DNA from: Pycnopodia helianthoides
Taxonomy: Eukaryota; Echinodermata; Asteroidea; Forcipulatida; Asteriidae
DNA length: 64,000 nt
Reading direction: 5' to 3'
Assembly: GCA_032158295.1 (NCBI GenBank)
Contig: CM063252.1
Span: forward strand, 200,354 to 264,353
Shown: in pieces, positions 1 through 11,620 of the stretch
How the letters are laid out: every line of letters starts with the position of its first letter
Position numbering within the stretch: the first letter of the stretch is position 1
The notes under the pieces: generated by a model
What the model saw: only the letters and a program-made list of their open reading frames with translations
Told to the model about the DNA's origin: nothing
Database searches by the model: none
Position numbers and translations under genes: made by a program

Positions 1-338
1 GGTGAATTCTACTTAACATGGCTAATTTAGAAGAAACTTTATTTTTAATGTAATCAATATGAGGAGACCATGTGAGTGATTCATCAATTATAACACCTAA
101 ACACTTGAAAGAGGTAACCTGTTCAAATGGATCGTTATTAATGACAATGTTAAGGTCAGTTGAAGCTACCTTGTGTTTAGAGCCGATGATCATTGACTTA
201 GTTTTGGCAGCATTGATTGTCAACCTATTTTTGGCGGCCCAATCGTAAATATTTACCATGGCTGTATTGAGGCTACGTTCGATTTCCTCTCGGTTGGAGG
301 AGCTACATATTATTGTTGAGTCGTCTGCGTACATGTGC
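1..338 (-). pseudogene. Non-LTR retrotransposon reverse-transcriptase fragment, copy A
   Basis: This stretch is almost identical to 29924-30263, where the same sequence reads on the minus strand as the YADD-containing part of a reverse transcriptase. The window edge cuts it, so only the N-terminal part of the surviving fragment is present. It ends at the same truncation point as the copy at 30.26 kb, just before a T-rich stretch, so this is one insertion copied along with the host gene and not an independent insertion. It lies in the last intron of FReD copy A, antisense to that gene. It is not functional. Confidence 0.85.
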
Positions 339-1092
339 AACCGGCAGTTTTTTTTTAAATATCTAATCGGTTTCTAATCGGTCTTTTTTGTTCATAGTAA
401 TGAATTCAAAGCAGTGACGCTGTCCTCGATGATACACATTGGGCAGTGACTTACACTGTTTTCGAGATAAATACAAGTTTAATGTTAATTTGTTGGGCTT
501 AAAGGTAGGGACATAGATTGTCAATGTAGTGCAGTTTTATAAACAATTGTAAAGAATGATGCAATAAAAGTATGTGAACGTTTCAGCTGGACACTTTACT
601 ATAATTGCTTCCCTCCACCCAGAGGTAAATGGGTACCTGTGAGGGCAGATGGTTCTTGTGATTGATTTAGCTTAGTGCGCTACATATTTGGCAGCACAGG
701 CTGTATACTCCCCATGGAGCTGAGATGGTTTAAGGAATGAAATGGCCCAGTGATAACGGTAATATCGTTGGAAGCGCTTTGAGGCATGGTGTATAACGCG
801 CTATATAAAAACCAAATATTATTATTAATATTATTTACGACCCTACCTTTAACAAGAGAAAAATAAGTTTCATACTCAAAGAAGTCATAAGTTGCGAAGA
901 CAATTCATTAAATCCATTTGTTTCCAAGTTGTTTCGAAAGTATTTTGTCATTGAAAATTCAACTAAGAATAGTATTTCAACACTACAATTTGCTTCATAA
1001 AAAATAATAATAATAATAATAAAATCAAAAATTAAAAAGGTTTTGTTTTTCTTGCGCGTCCATTAAAATTAAAGTATCTTTCTTTGTCGCAG

Positions 1093-1346
1093 GTGACTCG
1101 CTGGGCTACCACAATAACCATCAGTTCACTACTAAAGACAGAGACAACGATGCATGGAGCGTGAACTGTGCCCAGAGACACCACGGCGCCTGGTGGTACG
1201 TGAGCTGCGGCCAATCTAATCTTAACGGGGCGTATCTCAGTGGGACCACGACTGAAGCTGGTCGGGGAATTGTTTGGTTTCACTGGAAGCTCTGGTTTTA
1301 CTCACTCAAAACCACCGAGATGAAAATACGACCCACTCCACAATAA
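1093..1346 (+). CDS. Fibrinogen-related protein, terminal exon (copy A, partial gene)
   Basis: This is the last exon of a secreted lectin-like protein of the ficolin/tachylectin/angiopoietin-like FReD class. It follows an AG acceptor (1091-1092) in phase 1 and encodes 84 codons including the TAA stop. Hallmarks of the C-terminal fibrinogen lobe are visible: GDSLGYHN, then TKDRDND (calcium-site loop), NCA, WWY..C, a conserved SNLNG, W.HW, and SLK.TEMKIRP at the end. The two C-terminal cysteines that normally pair are present. The upstream exons lie outside the window. Compared with copy B (31019-31272) about 24 of 83 residues differ by my count, while the flanking noncoding DNA is much more similar. 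An AATAAA follows 150 nt downstream. Ligand specificity cannot be read from the sequence. Confidence 0.9.
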
Positions 1347-1495
1347 TAACACCATACCATTCACTATGTTGCCGCTCATTAAGTAAAGTCATACCAGTAC
1401 CAATCCTCCAGATAATTACCTTCCACTTGAATTTATTTATAATTCGGGAAAATAGCCTCAAACCCACCGTAGATTATTTTGATCGCTGTTATCGT

Positions 1496-1501
1496 AATAA
1501 A
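1496..1501 (+). promoter_or_regulatory. Polyadenylation signal of FReD copy A
   Basis: An AATAAA hexamer lies 150 nt after the stop codon of the terminal FReD exon. The same hexamer is conserved at the same place in copy B (31422-31427). The cleavage site itself is not determined. Confidence 0.6.
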
Positions 1502-2485
1502 GTGCTTATAATCCTTGACCACTGTAGGCGGTTTTTCTATTCCTGCACTGAAACAGGATAAACTCAAGTGATGAAATGTTCTCATGTTGAATGAACAGAA
1601 CTATTGTTAAGAAGAGTATTATATTAAGCTTACAACAACAAAAAATAGTTTTGAAATATAAAAAACCTTAAATATTTAACATTTTCCGTATAGAAAGTAC
1701 GTATCAACGAGACACTATGTGAGATCATCATGTTGTTACTTCTGCTTCTTTGTTCTTTGATCTGTGTATATAATTATACAGACGGTAATTGTCAGACGAT
1801 AATTGACTTTGGCTTGTGCCAGATCCGTGTTTGTAAATACGCGCAAATTGAAAGTAACAACCAACAAGGAAATGCACGAACAGACAGCTTGCTGAAATTT
1901 TATGCAATATTTAGGTCCAATCGGATGCAAGTCTAACAAGAAAAGCTACCAAACTTGTTTGCTTCAGGCGATGCAATAAGCTGGCTTAGTATCAATCAGT
2001 TCTCTACTGCAGATACAAATGAGAGTATGCGCAGTTATACCACGGCGGATATTGGATAACATGTTCTCCCTTCCCTCTTATCAAAATTCGATACAAATTA
2101 TCATGTTTTCGGTAATAATTATACAAGATTGTATGTTTTCCTCTTTCGAGCTGTCTACAAATTTACTTTAATATGATAATTGTTTAATTGCTAAACAACA
2201 TAATTTTCATATTTGTTTTACTAATTTACTACTTAGACTTAAATGTTTGTCGTAAAATGATATCTCAAAAAGGCAGGTATAGAATAAGTATGACTATTTT
2301 GGGATTGTAAAGGGTATTTGCTATCAGAAAATATCGCTGAAGACTCGGCAAATAGAGCATTCTATAATTATAGAGCGTATACTGTACATGTTTGAAGATA
2401 TTGTTGCTATATTGTTTTGTCTGATTAGGAGAACACTTGAATTTTTTTTTTTTTTTAAAGGGGTGAATGATTTTGACTTTTAGGC

Positions 2486-3600
2486 CAGATCCATACGGAA
2501 CCCCTTAAGGGACAGGTACAACAAAATGAAAAGGTAAAACAAAAGTTCAATTTTATTTCGTTTCCTCATAATATTACATGTATTTCGTTCTATCGAATTA
2601 GTGTTTCGTTTCCTCGAAATACTATTTCGTTACCATGAAATATTATTTCGTTCCCGCGAAATACTATTTCGTTCCCTCAAAATCGTTCAGTTCCCTCGAA
2701 ATATTATTTCGAAGGAACGAAATAGATCATTTCGAGGGAACGAAATAACATTTCGAGGGACCGAAATATTATTTCGAGGGAACGAAATATATTTATTACG
2801 TTCGAACGAAATAATATAGCTGGTACGGAGTCCTTGATATGCCAAGAGAATTTCTGGAATATAAAAGCCATTATTTTAGTGTATAATTTCCAAATTCTCT
2901 TACAACTACATCAGGTTGTACTTCAATGACTTTCTTAACTGAGCGAAGCAGATACTACAACGCCCGGCAAAATGTTTTACAGCCTTTTTGTTTCCAGGAA
3001 TTCATCTTATCTTTAATCCTATTAGATTGTTATAGAGTTTTTTTGTGTGCGCTGAAAATTTAAGCCTTCAAAGAATTTCATTATCAACCCTTTACTTCTC
3101 ACTCTACCTGAGACTATAAAAAAAAAATTAATTCATTTATTAAAAAAACAATCTCATAATTGAAAGGGGAAAAAACAATCAACAACAACAAAACATAAAA
3201 ACATAGAACAAATTAAGATGCTGTTGGTTTTACGGCGATCTCGTAATGATACTTGGAAATTAAATGGCATATCAAGGCCTCCGAAGCCGCTTGAATATTT
3301 CGAGGGAACGAAGTAATTATTTCGAGGGATCGAAATATTAATTCGAGGGAACGAAATAATATATATTATTTCGTTCCCTTGAATTGTTATTTCGTTCCCT
3401 CGAAATAATATTTCGTTCCCACGAAATAACTTATTTCCTTACCTCGAAAAAATATTTCGTTCCCTCGTATTAACATTTCGAGGGAAAATGTTTTTGAGGG
3501 AACGAAATACTATTTCGTGGGAACGAACTAATATTTCGAGGGAACGAAATAAAATTGGATTTCTTTTAACCCTGCACCGATGCACCTGTTTTGGGCCAAC
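2486..3600. repeat. Palindromic TTTCG minisatellite arrays around an inverted-repeat core
   Basis: Two arrays (about 2560-2815 and 3295-3560) are built from an 18-bp near-palindromic word, ATTTCGTTCCCTCGAAAT, in both orientations and with variable 1-4 bp linkers. Between them the segment 2815-3292 is bounded by inverted copies of a terminus, TACGGAGTCCTTGATATGCC on the left and its degenerate complement on the right. The left edge (2490-2516) carries a terminus containing CCCCTTAAGGGACAGGTA. An imperfect inverted copy of that terminus lies at 12187-12218, on the far side of the large transposon. This looks like a foldback or satellite-bearing element. There is no coding potential. Confidence 0.6.
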
Positions 3601-3639
3601 GGTGTTACGTAATCCTGTCACAAAGGTGTGGCAGGCCCA

Positions 3640-3759
3640 TTTGATAGGTTAAGAGGTTAAGAGGGTCTGTTCTACCTTATCTCAATGATTTATGTCTGCA
3701 AAACCAGCTGTCGGTACAAGATCACAAGACCTTCATTCACAAAAGGCCATTGAACCTAG
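3640..3759 (-). repeat. tRNA-like repeat, distal half (split by the large transposon)
   Basis: Reverse-complemented, this segment matches 39678-39770: the text from the box-B-like GGTTCAATGG through GAAGGTCTTGTGATCTTGT to AATCATTGAGAT. It is the downstream half of a repeat whose upstream half lies at 11902-12218. The two halves are separated by the transposon at 3760-11901 and share a TAG target duplication. Confidence 0.75.
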
Positions 3760-3789
3760 TAGACTATAGGGCATCGTCCAAATATCTCT

Positions 3790-5470
3790 TCCATTTTCAA
3801 GTTTCGTAGTCTCCGCAGGGGTATAACACAAAACCTTTATGAATTGGTTGATATTAGTGTGTCAAATACATAGAAATACATATAAAGTTCCCGCTAATTA
3901 GAGTCCTAAATAATGAGAACATCTATTAATTAATTTAACCCTATTAGGGGCGGGGTTTTGCGAACTTACATGGAGGGGGGAAAATGTACCCCTCCATATT
4001 TTCTAAAGTTTATGACAGATTTTCAAAAAACTTGTCACAAATGTTCATTTTAACAAGTTGTACATGATTTCATAAAAAAAATAATAAAAATGGCCACAAA
4101 AGGATTTTTTTTCAAATTTTACCAATTTTTGGTCAAAAATACATTTTTCCCCCATAAATTACATATTTGTGGTCAAATTCCTTTAAAACTTGGCATAGTT
4201 ATTTTTGTTGACATAATCAATATAATGTCCTCGTATTTTACTGTTGGGGTCACCATTGGGGGCACTATAATTAATACAATCAAAACCAATTTTTATACAG
4301 TGTACCTGTGAAGTGGCAGCTCAAAAGTACCAGTAAATGTCATCAAAATGTCTTTTACATTTTTACCAAGGCTGGCAAATTTTAATTTAAATGCTAACCA
4401 ATTCTGTAAAAGAAAACGACATGTACATGTGTTATAAAAACTATATGTGTAGCCTCTGCTTAATTTTCTGCCTTTTCAGTATTTTTCCAGTCCTCCAATA
4501 AAAAAGTTTCACCATGTTTAGTTGGTTATTTCTCATGGTAAACAAATTTGTATTCCAATAGGTTTAAGACTGCATCATTGTATGCCATCACCACACTGAG
4601 TACTCTATATTTCAATTGATCCCCAAACTAACACAAAGTCACTAAGTACTGAGTTTTTGTCAAATTTATTAATATAAATTTATTAAGTCAAATTCTTTCT
4701 TTTTTTAATATTCAAAACATCCCATGACATCATTCATGAGAAAAATTGGTCCGTACATTTTTGTACGGGGATGTTTTGGTTCTTTCGTGACTTTTCAGAG
4801 CACAATTTGAAACATGACGTCATTGGATTTCAAAAACAATGGGTCTTTACATTCCAAGGAGAAATTTTGTTATCAGTCAAAAGTTCAAATTCAAGGCTGT
4901 TTTGATTGAATATCATCGAAAGTCAGAAATGAATCAAAACATTCCCGTACAAGAGTACTCAATCTTTTGGACAAGGATCACAAAATTGACATGGGCGATA
5001 TGGGCTATGAAAAGCGTTTATGAAATGAATTGAAATGATTACGGTTGGAATTTTTTTTTTTTTAAGTAGAACATAATGAACCACAGTTCCACACAAACAT
5101 GCATCGAAATTGTGTGGTTTTCCTTTTACTCTGTGAACTATCACCGTCTGCAACACAAAATGGCAGACGGTGATATAGTTCACAAAGTAAAAGGATAACC
5201 ACACAATTTAGATGCATATTTGTGTGGATCATTGTGAGGTTTTTTTAAAGCAACTTTCCAACCCGATTCCTTTTAAAATCATTTCATAACAAACGCTTTT
5301 CATAGTCCATATCGCCCAATCCAAGGAAGCGTGTCCCTTTAAAGCCCCTCTTTTAGAATGTTGGTAGCCATTGCATGGCACAGAAAAAAACCGAGCTTAA
5401 TAGTGACTGTTGGAGAATATTTGTCCATGTAATGGTCTAACAGGAAAAGTTCCATGTATCATGCTGCGTC
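3790..5470. other. Noncoding 3' part of the large transposon
   Basis: This lies between the left terminus and the end of the transposase-like gene. It is AT-rich without a supported gene. It contains a short inverted repeat (about 4763-4800 against 4915-4953, with GTACGGGNATGTTTTG in the arms) and, next to it, the MITE at 4968-5340. Confidence 0.6.
4968..5340. mobile_element. Foldback MITE inside the large transposon
   Basis: The left arm (about 4968-5151) and right arm (5163-5340) are imperfect inverted repeats of roughly 170 bp around an 11-nt centre. Matching words include GGGCGATATGG, ATGAAAAGCG and ACCGTCTGC with their complements. No coding sequence is present. This is a non-autonomous element of unknown superfamily, inserted after or along with the transposon. 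Confidence 0.75.
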
Positions 5471-8400
5471 CTATATGTAATCACCATCGACATCGTCGTC
5501 ATCATAATCGTCATCCTCATCTTGTTCAGTATCTTCTGCTGGTGGTCCCATGTTTTCACATTTATTGCACTGACACATATCAGTACATCTTAGGCCAAGT
5601 GATGCACAGCAGGTATCATCAGTGTTAGGGGATTTGCACTTTGATTTCTTGCAAGTGCAGAAGGCCAGTTCTAAGACACTTTGAGGTGCTGGGGCCAAAT
5701 CCATCCAATCAATAGTAAGCTCGCCATCAGCCATTTCCCATCCGTTACCCACTGGAGATGGTAGCGTTTGGAACTGCGTACAACTCTGTTTGTAGATACT
5801 GGCTTGATAATTTGCTCTCAAGATATGCTTACGAAGCGAATCACGGTTGGGTGGCATGACATTTTCAGCTTTGGTTGCCATTTTAAGCAGATTATATCTG
5901 ACCTCATTGACTGATGTGTATTCTTTCTTGCCATATAGCTGGCAAACAAATACTTCAAGTGCGCTGACCATCTCTTCTGTAACGTCAAATGAATTTCCAA
6001 GCATCTTGAAAGCCCATAACCATGTACACTCCTTCTGAAGAAGTTTGAAGGCCTTATGCTTTCCTTTGCCATATAATGAACTCACAGAATCGCATCCCGT
6101 AAAACAATGAAGGCCAATTAGGGCATCTGTTGCAGTATCCCCAAGTTCACGTTGCACAGCTTGTGCGTCAATGGTTCTGGTTTTGTCTTCTCTGCCTGTG
6201 TGGAAATACAGCGGTGAACCTATGTCTTTTGTAGATGCAACAGCAATTACGAACACATCGGTATCAGGACTTCTGATGACTACGGGGGCATTATTTGCAG
6301 TTTTGGCTATGTATTGAGCATGAAGGAACATCCTGGTATCTGCTTCTTCATGGTTGCAAAACAACTCTGGAACAGGCTGTACCTCAACTTGTCCATCAAT
6401 CACCTGGATGGAATGGCATTGCTCATGAATTGCAACAACCAAAGTGACACCCTTCAGTTCATCTACCTTGCAGTTTCCCCATTCATGTAAGAGAAACTTT
6501 ACGAGCTGATGCTTGTTAAAACTGCAAGCCAGGAACTTCTTCCATTGCTTCGGCATATTTTGGTCTGATCGAGATATTTTGATCTTCTGCGGTCCAGTAG
6601 CCGCTCTTCTCTTCCTTTCTGCGTTTTTTATGCTTGTATCTGGATAAGTGTCTGTCACAAAGTGGACACAATGAGCATGCTGTTGACGACCTAAATTCAC
6701 TAATTGTTTCATAATTGTTTTAGCCAGTTGACCAAAACTTGCAGGCAAATGCTTTTGGTTTAGTTGTTGTAACAGGGCCATGCCGTCTACAATCCAAACA
6801 CCTCCTTTGGGTGGTTGAACATTTGGTGCATCACCACCACACTTTGCATTGTCCTCTAATGCATGCATCAATTTGGCCTTGTTGGTCTTAACTAAACACC
6901 CTTCACTTGTGGCTATTGCAAGTGGAAGAGGACCAAGAGAGTAAGTCATCATATTTTGAAGGTCCAAGTTTCTTGCTCGTCCAATGATGGCCAGTCTTGC
7001 AAAGAGCTCCCTGTCACTTCTGAAGGATACCTCTTTTCCTTTGACCTTAGTTTGTACTTTTTTTGAAAGGGCAGTGAAAGTTTTGAGTTTAATCTTGCGA
7101 ATTGGTTCATTGATTGAACCCTCGTCTTTTTGGAGTTGCTCTTGGTAGAACTTTTTGAATGCCTCTTCACCTTTGTCTAGGGCAGCTACCAAGTCATTGG
7201 TAACTTCTGGGGAAGCCACTACACCAGAAGCAAGATGTACAATTTCTTTTGATGCACTCTCGTTGTCGCAATCAAATGGATTTACCATGTTTGTAATGGT
7301 GTCCATGACATTGTTGACAGCATCTTTGTCTTTCTTCATTCTGCCTTCTGCCAGCTCTTTCCGTATTGTAGCCTTTTGTCCTTTCCCGGCCATCTCCTCA
7401 CATTGTCTGGTTATTGAAGCCCTCTCATGATGAGCTGCAGTCCATCTGTTTACTGCACCCTTGTTCATTGTAAAACCCTTCATACCACCACGTGTTTTGG
7501 AGTCTTTGTTGACAGTCTGTTCAATTGCCATATCGCAGGCAACCCCAGCAAAACCGTACATTCCCTGCCTCTGCACAGCAAAGTTCCCTTGGTTGAATTG
7601 ATCTTGCACAGTTGGATGAGTGATTGGCAAGTTAATCATTTCTAACCAATAGACTGGTAGATATCTAGCATAGTTGTGTCTATCAAATGCGAACATCCAT
7701 GGTATGAGCGATCGTATTGCGGAAAGATGGAGATCCCAATTTGCCTCTCTTGAACTCCTAATGAACAAGAGCAGATCTTGTACCATATCCAAATATGAAA
7801 TCCAGAAGGCAAATGTTGAACTTTCTCTCTTTCTATCTGCAATGAATTTGGCATAGGTTTCGATCATTGAATTGAAAGATGTTCCCTCTACTACTATGGT
7901 ATAATGTTCAGTAGGAAAAGCTGCCTGGAGACACTTTGACAATTCCACATATCTTTGAGCATCTCCCTCAGGTAAGCTTGATAGAAAAGCGCTCCAGCAA
8001 AGATTGTTGAGTGCTTCAGCCATGATCTTGTGGCACCGCAAGCTTCTATTGTAGTGTCGTCCACTCATAACACCGTTGACGGACCCTGCTGCCAATGTAT
8101 CCGATTCTATTAGAATATCCTCGAGGCCTGCATCCCGGAAACGTTTCCCAATACACGCCAAGGCTGTCATGGCAGTATGAAAGGCTCCGAGTCGGATGAC
8201 TATCCTGTCCATGAAAGCTGGTGTTTGCCATCTGATAACTTGTGCCTTAGCATATATGGCCTGGTCAAAAACCACAACTATTTTCTGAAGTTGTAGGGAA
8301 TCTGCAATTGTAATACTTCTGTGCAGTATGGTGTTGACAGTGTTCATCTCCGTTGGAGAAGCATCCACTACAGGCAGGTAGGCTATAGTTGCTTTTGGTG

Positions 8401-10043
8401 GGACATGTTTTGCCAGTATTTGATGGTACCCAGTCCAACCCGGAAGGCAAAGACTCCCTGTTGTTGTCGAAAACTTTGTCGCACTATAGCCATTCTCTAA
8501 GAGCATTGCTTTATCTAATGGTGCTGAATAATGACATTTCTCTATGACTGTTGAAGTAGGAAATGGTGTGGGTGTTGATTTTTTGGCACCAAAGAATGCT
8601 ACCATTTTCTGCTCTGGAGCTGTCACTGATCTTTCTCTGGTTTTCTTCATGGTTACAGCTGGTGCAGCTGGCCCCTCTTGATTCCCTGGTTCATGCTGTA
8701 TGGCTATGCCATTTGTGTTGTGTGTGGTGCCTTTCCCTGTTAGTGTTTCTTCCCCAAATCGTTGTTGTCCCACACAAGTGTTGTGAATATCTTATTTTGC
8801 AAGCATGACGGAAGTGCTAGGTTCCCTCTCTGTATTTCCTTATTAGCCAATGCTGTGTCGTGCTCCAGAACACTTGTGTGGGATGTGCTGTGACCAAAGC
8901 CATTCAATAGTCCAATCAGCTGTGCCGATCCTGATATATGGCGTAAAGCCATTGCCAATGACGTGTGTTTTGGCATGGCTCTCCTTCCCTTTGAGGCTTT
9001 GTACAGAATATCTTGTGAAATGGACAGCATGTGCCTATGGTCTTCTTCACACACCTTTACAAAACCTTCTTCTTTGGGTTCAGTTGAGGCACCAGTAACC
9101 CAAGCCAAGAAATTGTAGAGCTTCACAGGTACAAGTTTTTCTGCAGCGTCCATTGTCAGGTTGGCTGAACTGGGGGGCCATGGCAGTGTTGTTGATGGAA
9201 GTTTTGCAATTTCTTCCTTTATGTCCAGAGCACATGAATGTCGTTCTCTCAATGTACTGTGCGAATAAGTAGTGGTTGCTGGTCTCACCTCTCTTGCTGT
9301 GGCGTCATCTGTGTCGGTGTCGGTGTCTGTGTCTGTACATGATGAGGTCTCACTTGCAACACTATCATTGAGCAGCCTTTCAGTACTTAGAGTGTCAACA
9401 TAAACAAAGTCACTGCGAGTCTTCCTGGATGGGTGCAGGAAGCGTAGCTGGGGATACTTCATTTTTAGACGCCGCTTTAGACTCCATGTCTTATATGTTT
9501 TAGCATTCTTTCCTTCAACAGACTTGACTGTTTTCAGGAACAGTTGCTTTAACTTGGTGAGTCGAAAGACACTGTTCTTTTCCATAAGCTCTTTCTCAAC
9601 AACATCTTGGCAAAATACCTCAAAGGATGGAGTGTACAAATAAAGATGATCAGTGTTACTCTTGCCCTTTTGTGTATATTGCTTGCCTGTTGTTAGGAAT
9701 CGTGTGTATTCCCTTTAACACGAACTATGGTACTGCACCTCAATTGCTACACAGTCCTTGTTGTTGATTTGTGTCAGCAAGTTGTTATCTTTTTTCTGTT
9801 TAGCAGCTTTCAGTAGTAGGCCTCCATTAATTAATTCACAGCGAGTCAATATCTCTGGTAGTGACGTTCCTCTGCCTTTATCTTTGGAGTACCTCTTCCC
9901 ACGACAAACAACACATACTGGAGGAAGAACATGTGCAGACCTTGCCGACTGTGTATCAATCCCATCATGTGACCGTAGCCCTCTTCTTTGTCTTTTTGCA
10001 TATGGCTCATCACTCACACTTGCATCACAGGACTCTGTCTCTC
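5471..10043 (-). pseudogene. Transposase-like protein with XPG/FEN-like nuclease region, exon 2 (stop and frameshift)
   Basis: This is the main exon, read from an AG acceptor at 10044 that matches exon 1 in phase. Reading starts in one frame, meets an in-frame TAA at 9715-9717, continues in the same frame to about 8765, then shifts by one missing T and runs open for about 1,090 codons to 5471. In the last open part (numbered from 8773) residues 360-460 hold a conserved-looking FDRHNYARYLPVYW to NKGAVNRW region of unknown fold. Residues 655-910 resemble the XPG/FEN nuclease core: VDGMALL (Asp 663), TD.YPD...NAERKRR, HEEADTR, SPDTDVFV (Asp 837/839), then GCDSVSSLYGKGKHKAFKLL, like the FEN helix-3-turn-helix. 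Residues 1039-1073 are Cys-rich, like a CXC/tesmin-type zinc region, and an Asp-rich tail follows. Inferred role: mobilisation of the element by DNA cleavage. This copy cannot make the full protein. Confidence 0.75.
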
Positions 10044-11268
10044 CTGAAACGAGAAAAGTTGCATCATAAACATGTGTTTGTATTTGAGCTGTTTTTTGTT
10101 TTGTTTTATTTTTGTTCAAGAAAAAAATGGGAAGGGTAACAGCTCTTTTTCTTTTTGTCATCAAAAGTTTAATCGAAAAATATGTTTTACAAATTTGGTG
10201 TGGGTCACGAGTACCAGTTCTATTTTTATTTCTGAGACTTTACTGAAATGTAACTACATGTAAAGTTAAGTACTCAACACCAAATTTAATTTTACATTAC
10301 AAATTCAACATCAGTTAACTCAATTTTACACAAGCTTTAATTTAAAAATGAGGGATGGGTCAGGGATACCAGTTAAAACTCATTAATGAAAACTGGAAAT
10401 GGACTGTGGGTACTAGTCCTATTTTTATTGAGTCTCATTTCAAAATTCAAAAACATTTTCAGTATTCATACAAAAATTGGGCATGGGTCTTGCTTGCATG
10501 TTATATTGTAAATTCTTCACGCAAACTTTAATTCAACATCAAATGCATTTTCAGTTATAAATTAAAACTGGCCATGGGTGGCAGTGACTTTTCACTTAAA
10601 AAGTAACAATACAAAAAATGGGCATGGGTGCACCGTGCACGTTCCATTTGAATTTCTTCATGCAAACTTAAATTCAACACCAAATGCATTTTAAGTATAA
10701 GTTAAAATTGGCCATGGGTTATGGGTACGGTGGCAGTCCTATTTTATAAGCAGGCATTTCAAGTTGGGTGTACAGGTCATGTGAATGCATAGCTTTAGTG
10801 ATTTTTAATGCTCAAGCTTAAAATTAAATTGAAAAATTGGGCATGGGTCGTGGGTACCAGTTTATATTTTGTTTTACACAAACCAAGCTCTAAAATTGGG
10901 CATGAGCAGAGTACCACCAATGACCACTTGTGTACTACCACCAGTTTTGTCAACATGTATTTTTGACTTTAACCCACCATGCCAACAAATTTAAAAACGA
11001 ATTTTAATAACAAACAGTTTTGGGTGTAACTGTTAGTGTTAAAAGCAGGATATTTATTTACACAAAGTATTCAGTTATTTAGCCTATCCATTTGAAAAAA
11101 TGCACATGTGTTCCTTTTTTTTACCATGGGAGTCAAATATTAGGTCATGATCTTGAACGCCAGCTACGGACTTGTTGACTAAATTAGTCAAACAAAATTC
11201 TTCATGTTTACTCATTATTTCATTGGCAGTACTATAGTAGTGACATTATTCAAAGCTTTTGAACTTAC
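10044..11268 (-). other. Intron of the transposase-like gene with degenerate tandem repeats
   Basis: Donor GTAAGT (11268 downwards) and a pyrimidine-rich acceptor ending TTTCAG (10044) delimit an intron of 1,225 bp; exon 1 ends in phase 1 and exon 2 supplies the two missing bases. From about 10330 to 10900 it is made of diverged repeats of roughly 120-150 bp, each with a TGGGCATGGGT-like word and an AATTCAACA.CAAATGCATTTT segment. No coding sequence was seen inside. Confidence 0.65.
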
Positions 11269-11620
11269 TTGTAGTAATATCTAGTGTCGGAGCTTCCATA
11301 TCATTCACCTTCTTCTTTTCTGCTCGCTTCATTTTGGTGCTATCGCTAAATTTCTGGTAGCATTTCCGATGAAATCCGCCCGTGGTTGGAGGTTCCGATG
11401 ACAATGCGAAGTCACGGTGCGCAGCGATGAATTTTTTCGCGACTTTGCCCTGTTCATGATCATCATAATCTTTCCAAAAGATTGCACAATCGGAAACTTT
11501 TGACCACGAACTACTAGTAAATGGCTTGATATCAACTTTTTCAACGGCAGAAAAGTGTATACAACACGAATTTCGTTGACAGTTTTCGCCGACAAGTGAC
11601 TGCTCAGCGTGGGCAGCCAT
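11269..11620 (-). CDS. Transposase-like protein, exon 1
   Basis: This is the first exon, 117 codons plus one base. I chose the ATG at 11620, in the context AAAGATGG, over the in-frame ATG at 11650, because it has an A at -3 and G at +4. The peptide has a Cys/His pattern (NCQRNSCCIHF, then FHRKCYQKF near the C-terminal end), as expected of an N-terminal zinc-binding DNA-recognition module. It is not a clear match to THAP or BED types. A basic, Lys-rich stretch follows. Exon 1 itself has no stop or frameshift. The downstream exon is damaged, so the gene as a whole is probably dead in this copy. Confidence 0.7.

Larger units (their letters stand above)
1..2174. repeat. Segmental duplication, copy A part 1 (matches 29924-32394)
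   Basis: Apart from small indels, this block matches 29924-32394 colinearly. It covers the retrotransposon fragment, the last FReD intron (339-1092, with an AAT microsatellite near 1005), the terminal FReD exon, and the 3' untranslated region and flank. Copy B carries an extra segment at about 31660-31970 that is absent here. Homology stops at a TTAA (2171-2174), which in copy B is where the piggyBac-like element begins. From 2175 to 2485 I see only AT-rich sequence without a gene. Confidence 0.9.

Noticed and set aside
9758..10139. Plus-strand open frames overlapping the transposase-like gene
   Set aside because: They are antisense to the conserved coding frame, which explains their openness.
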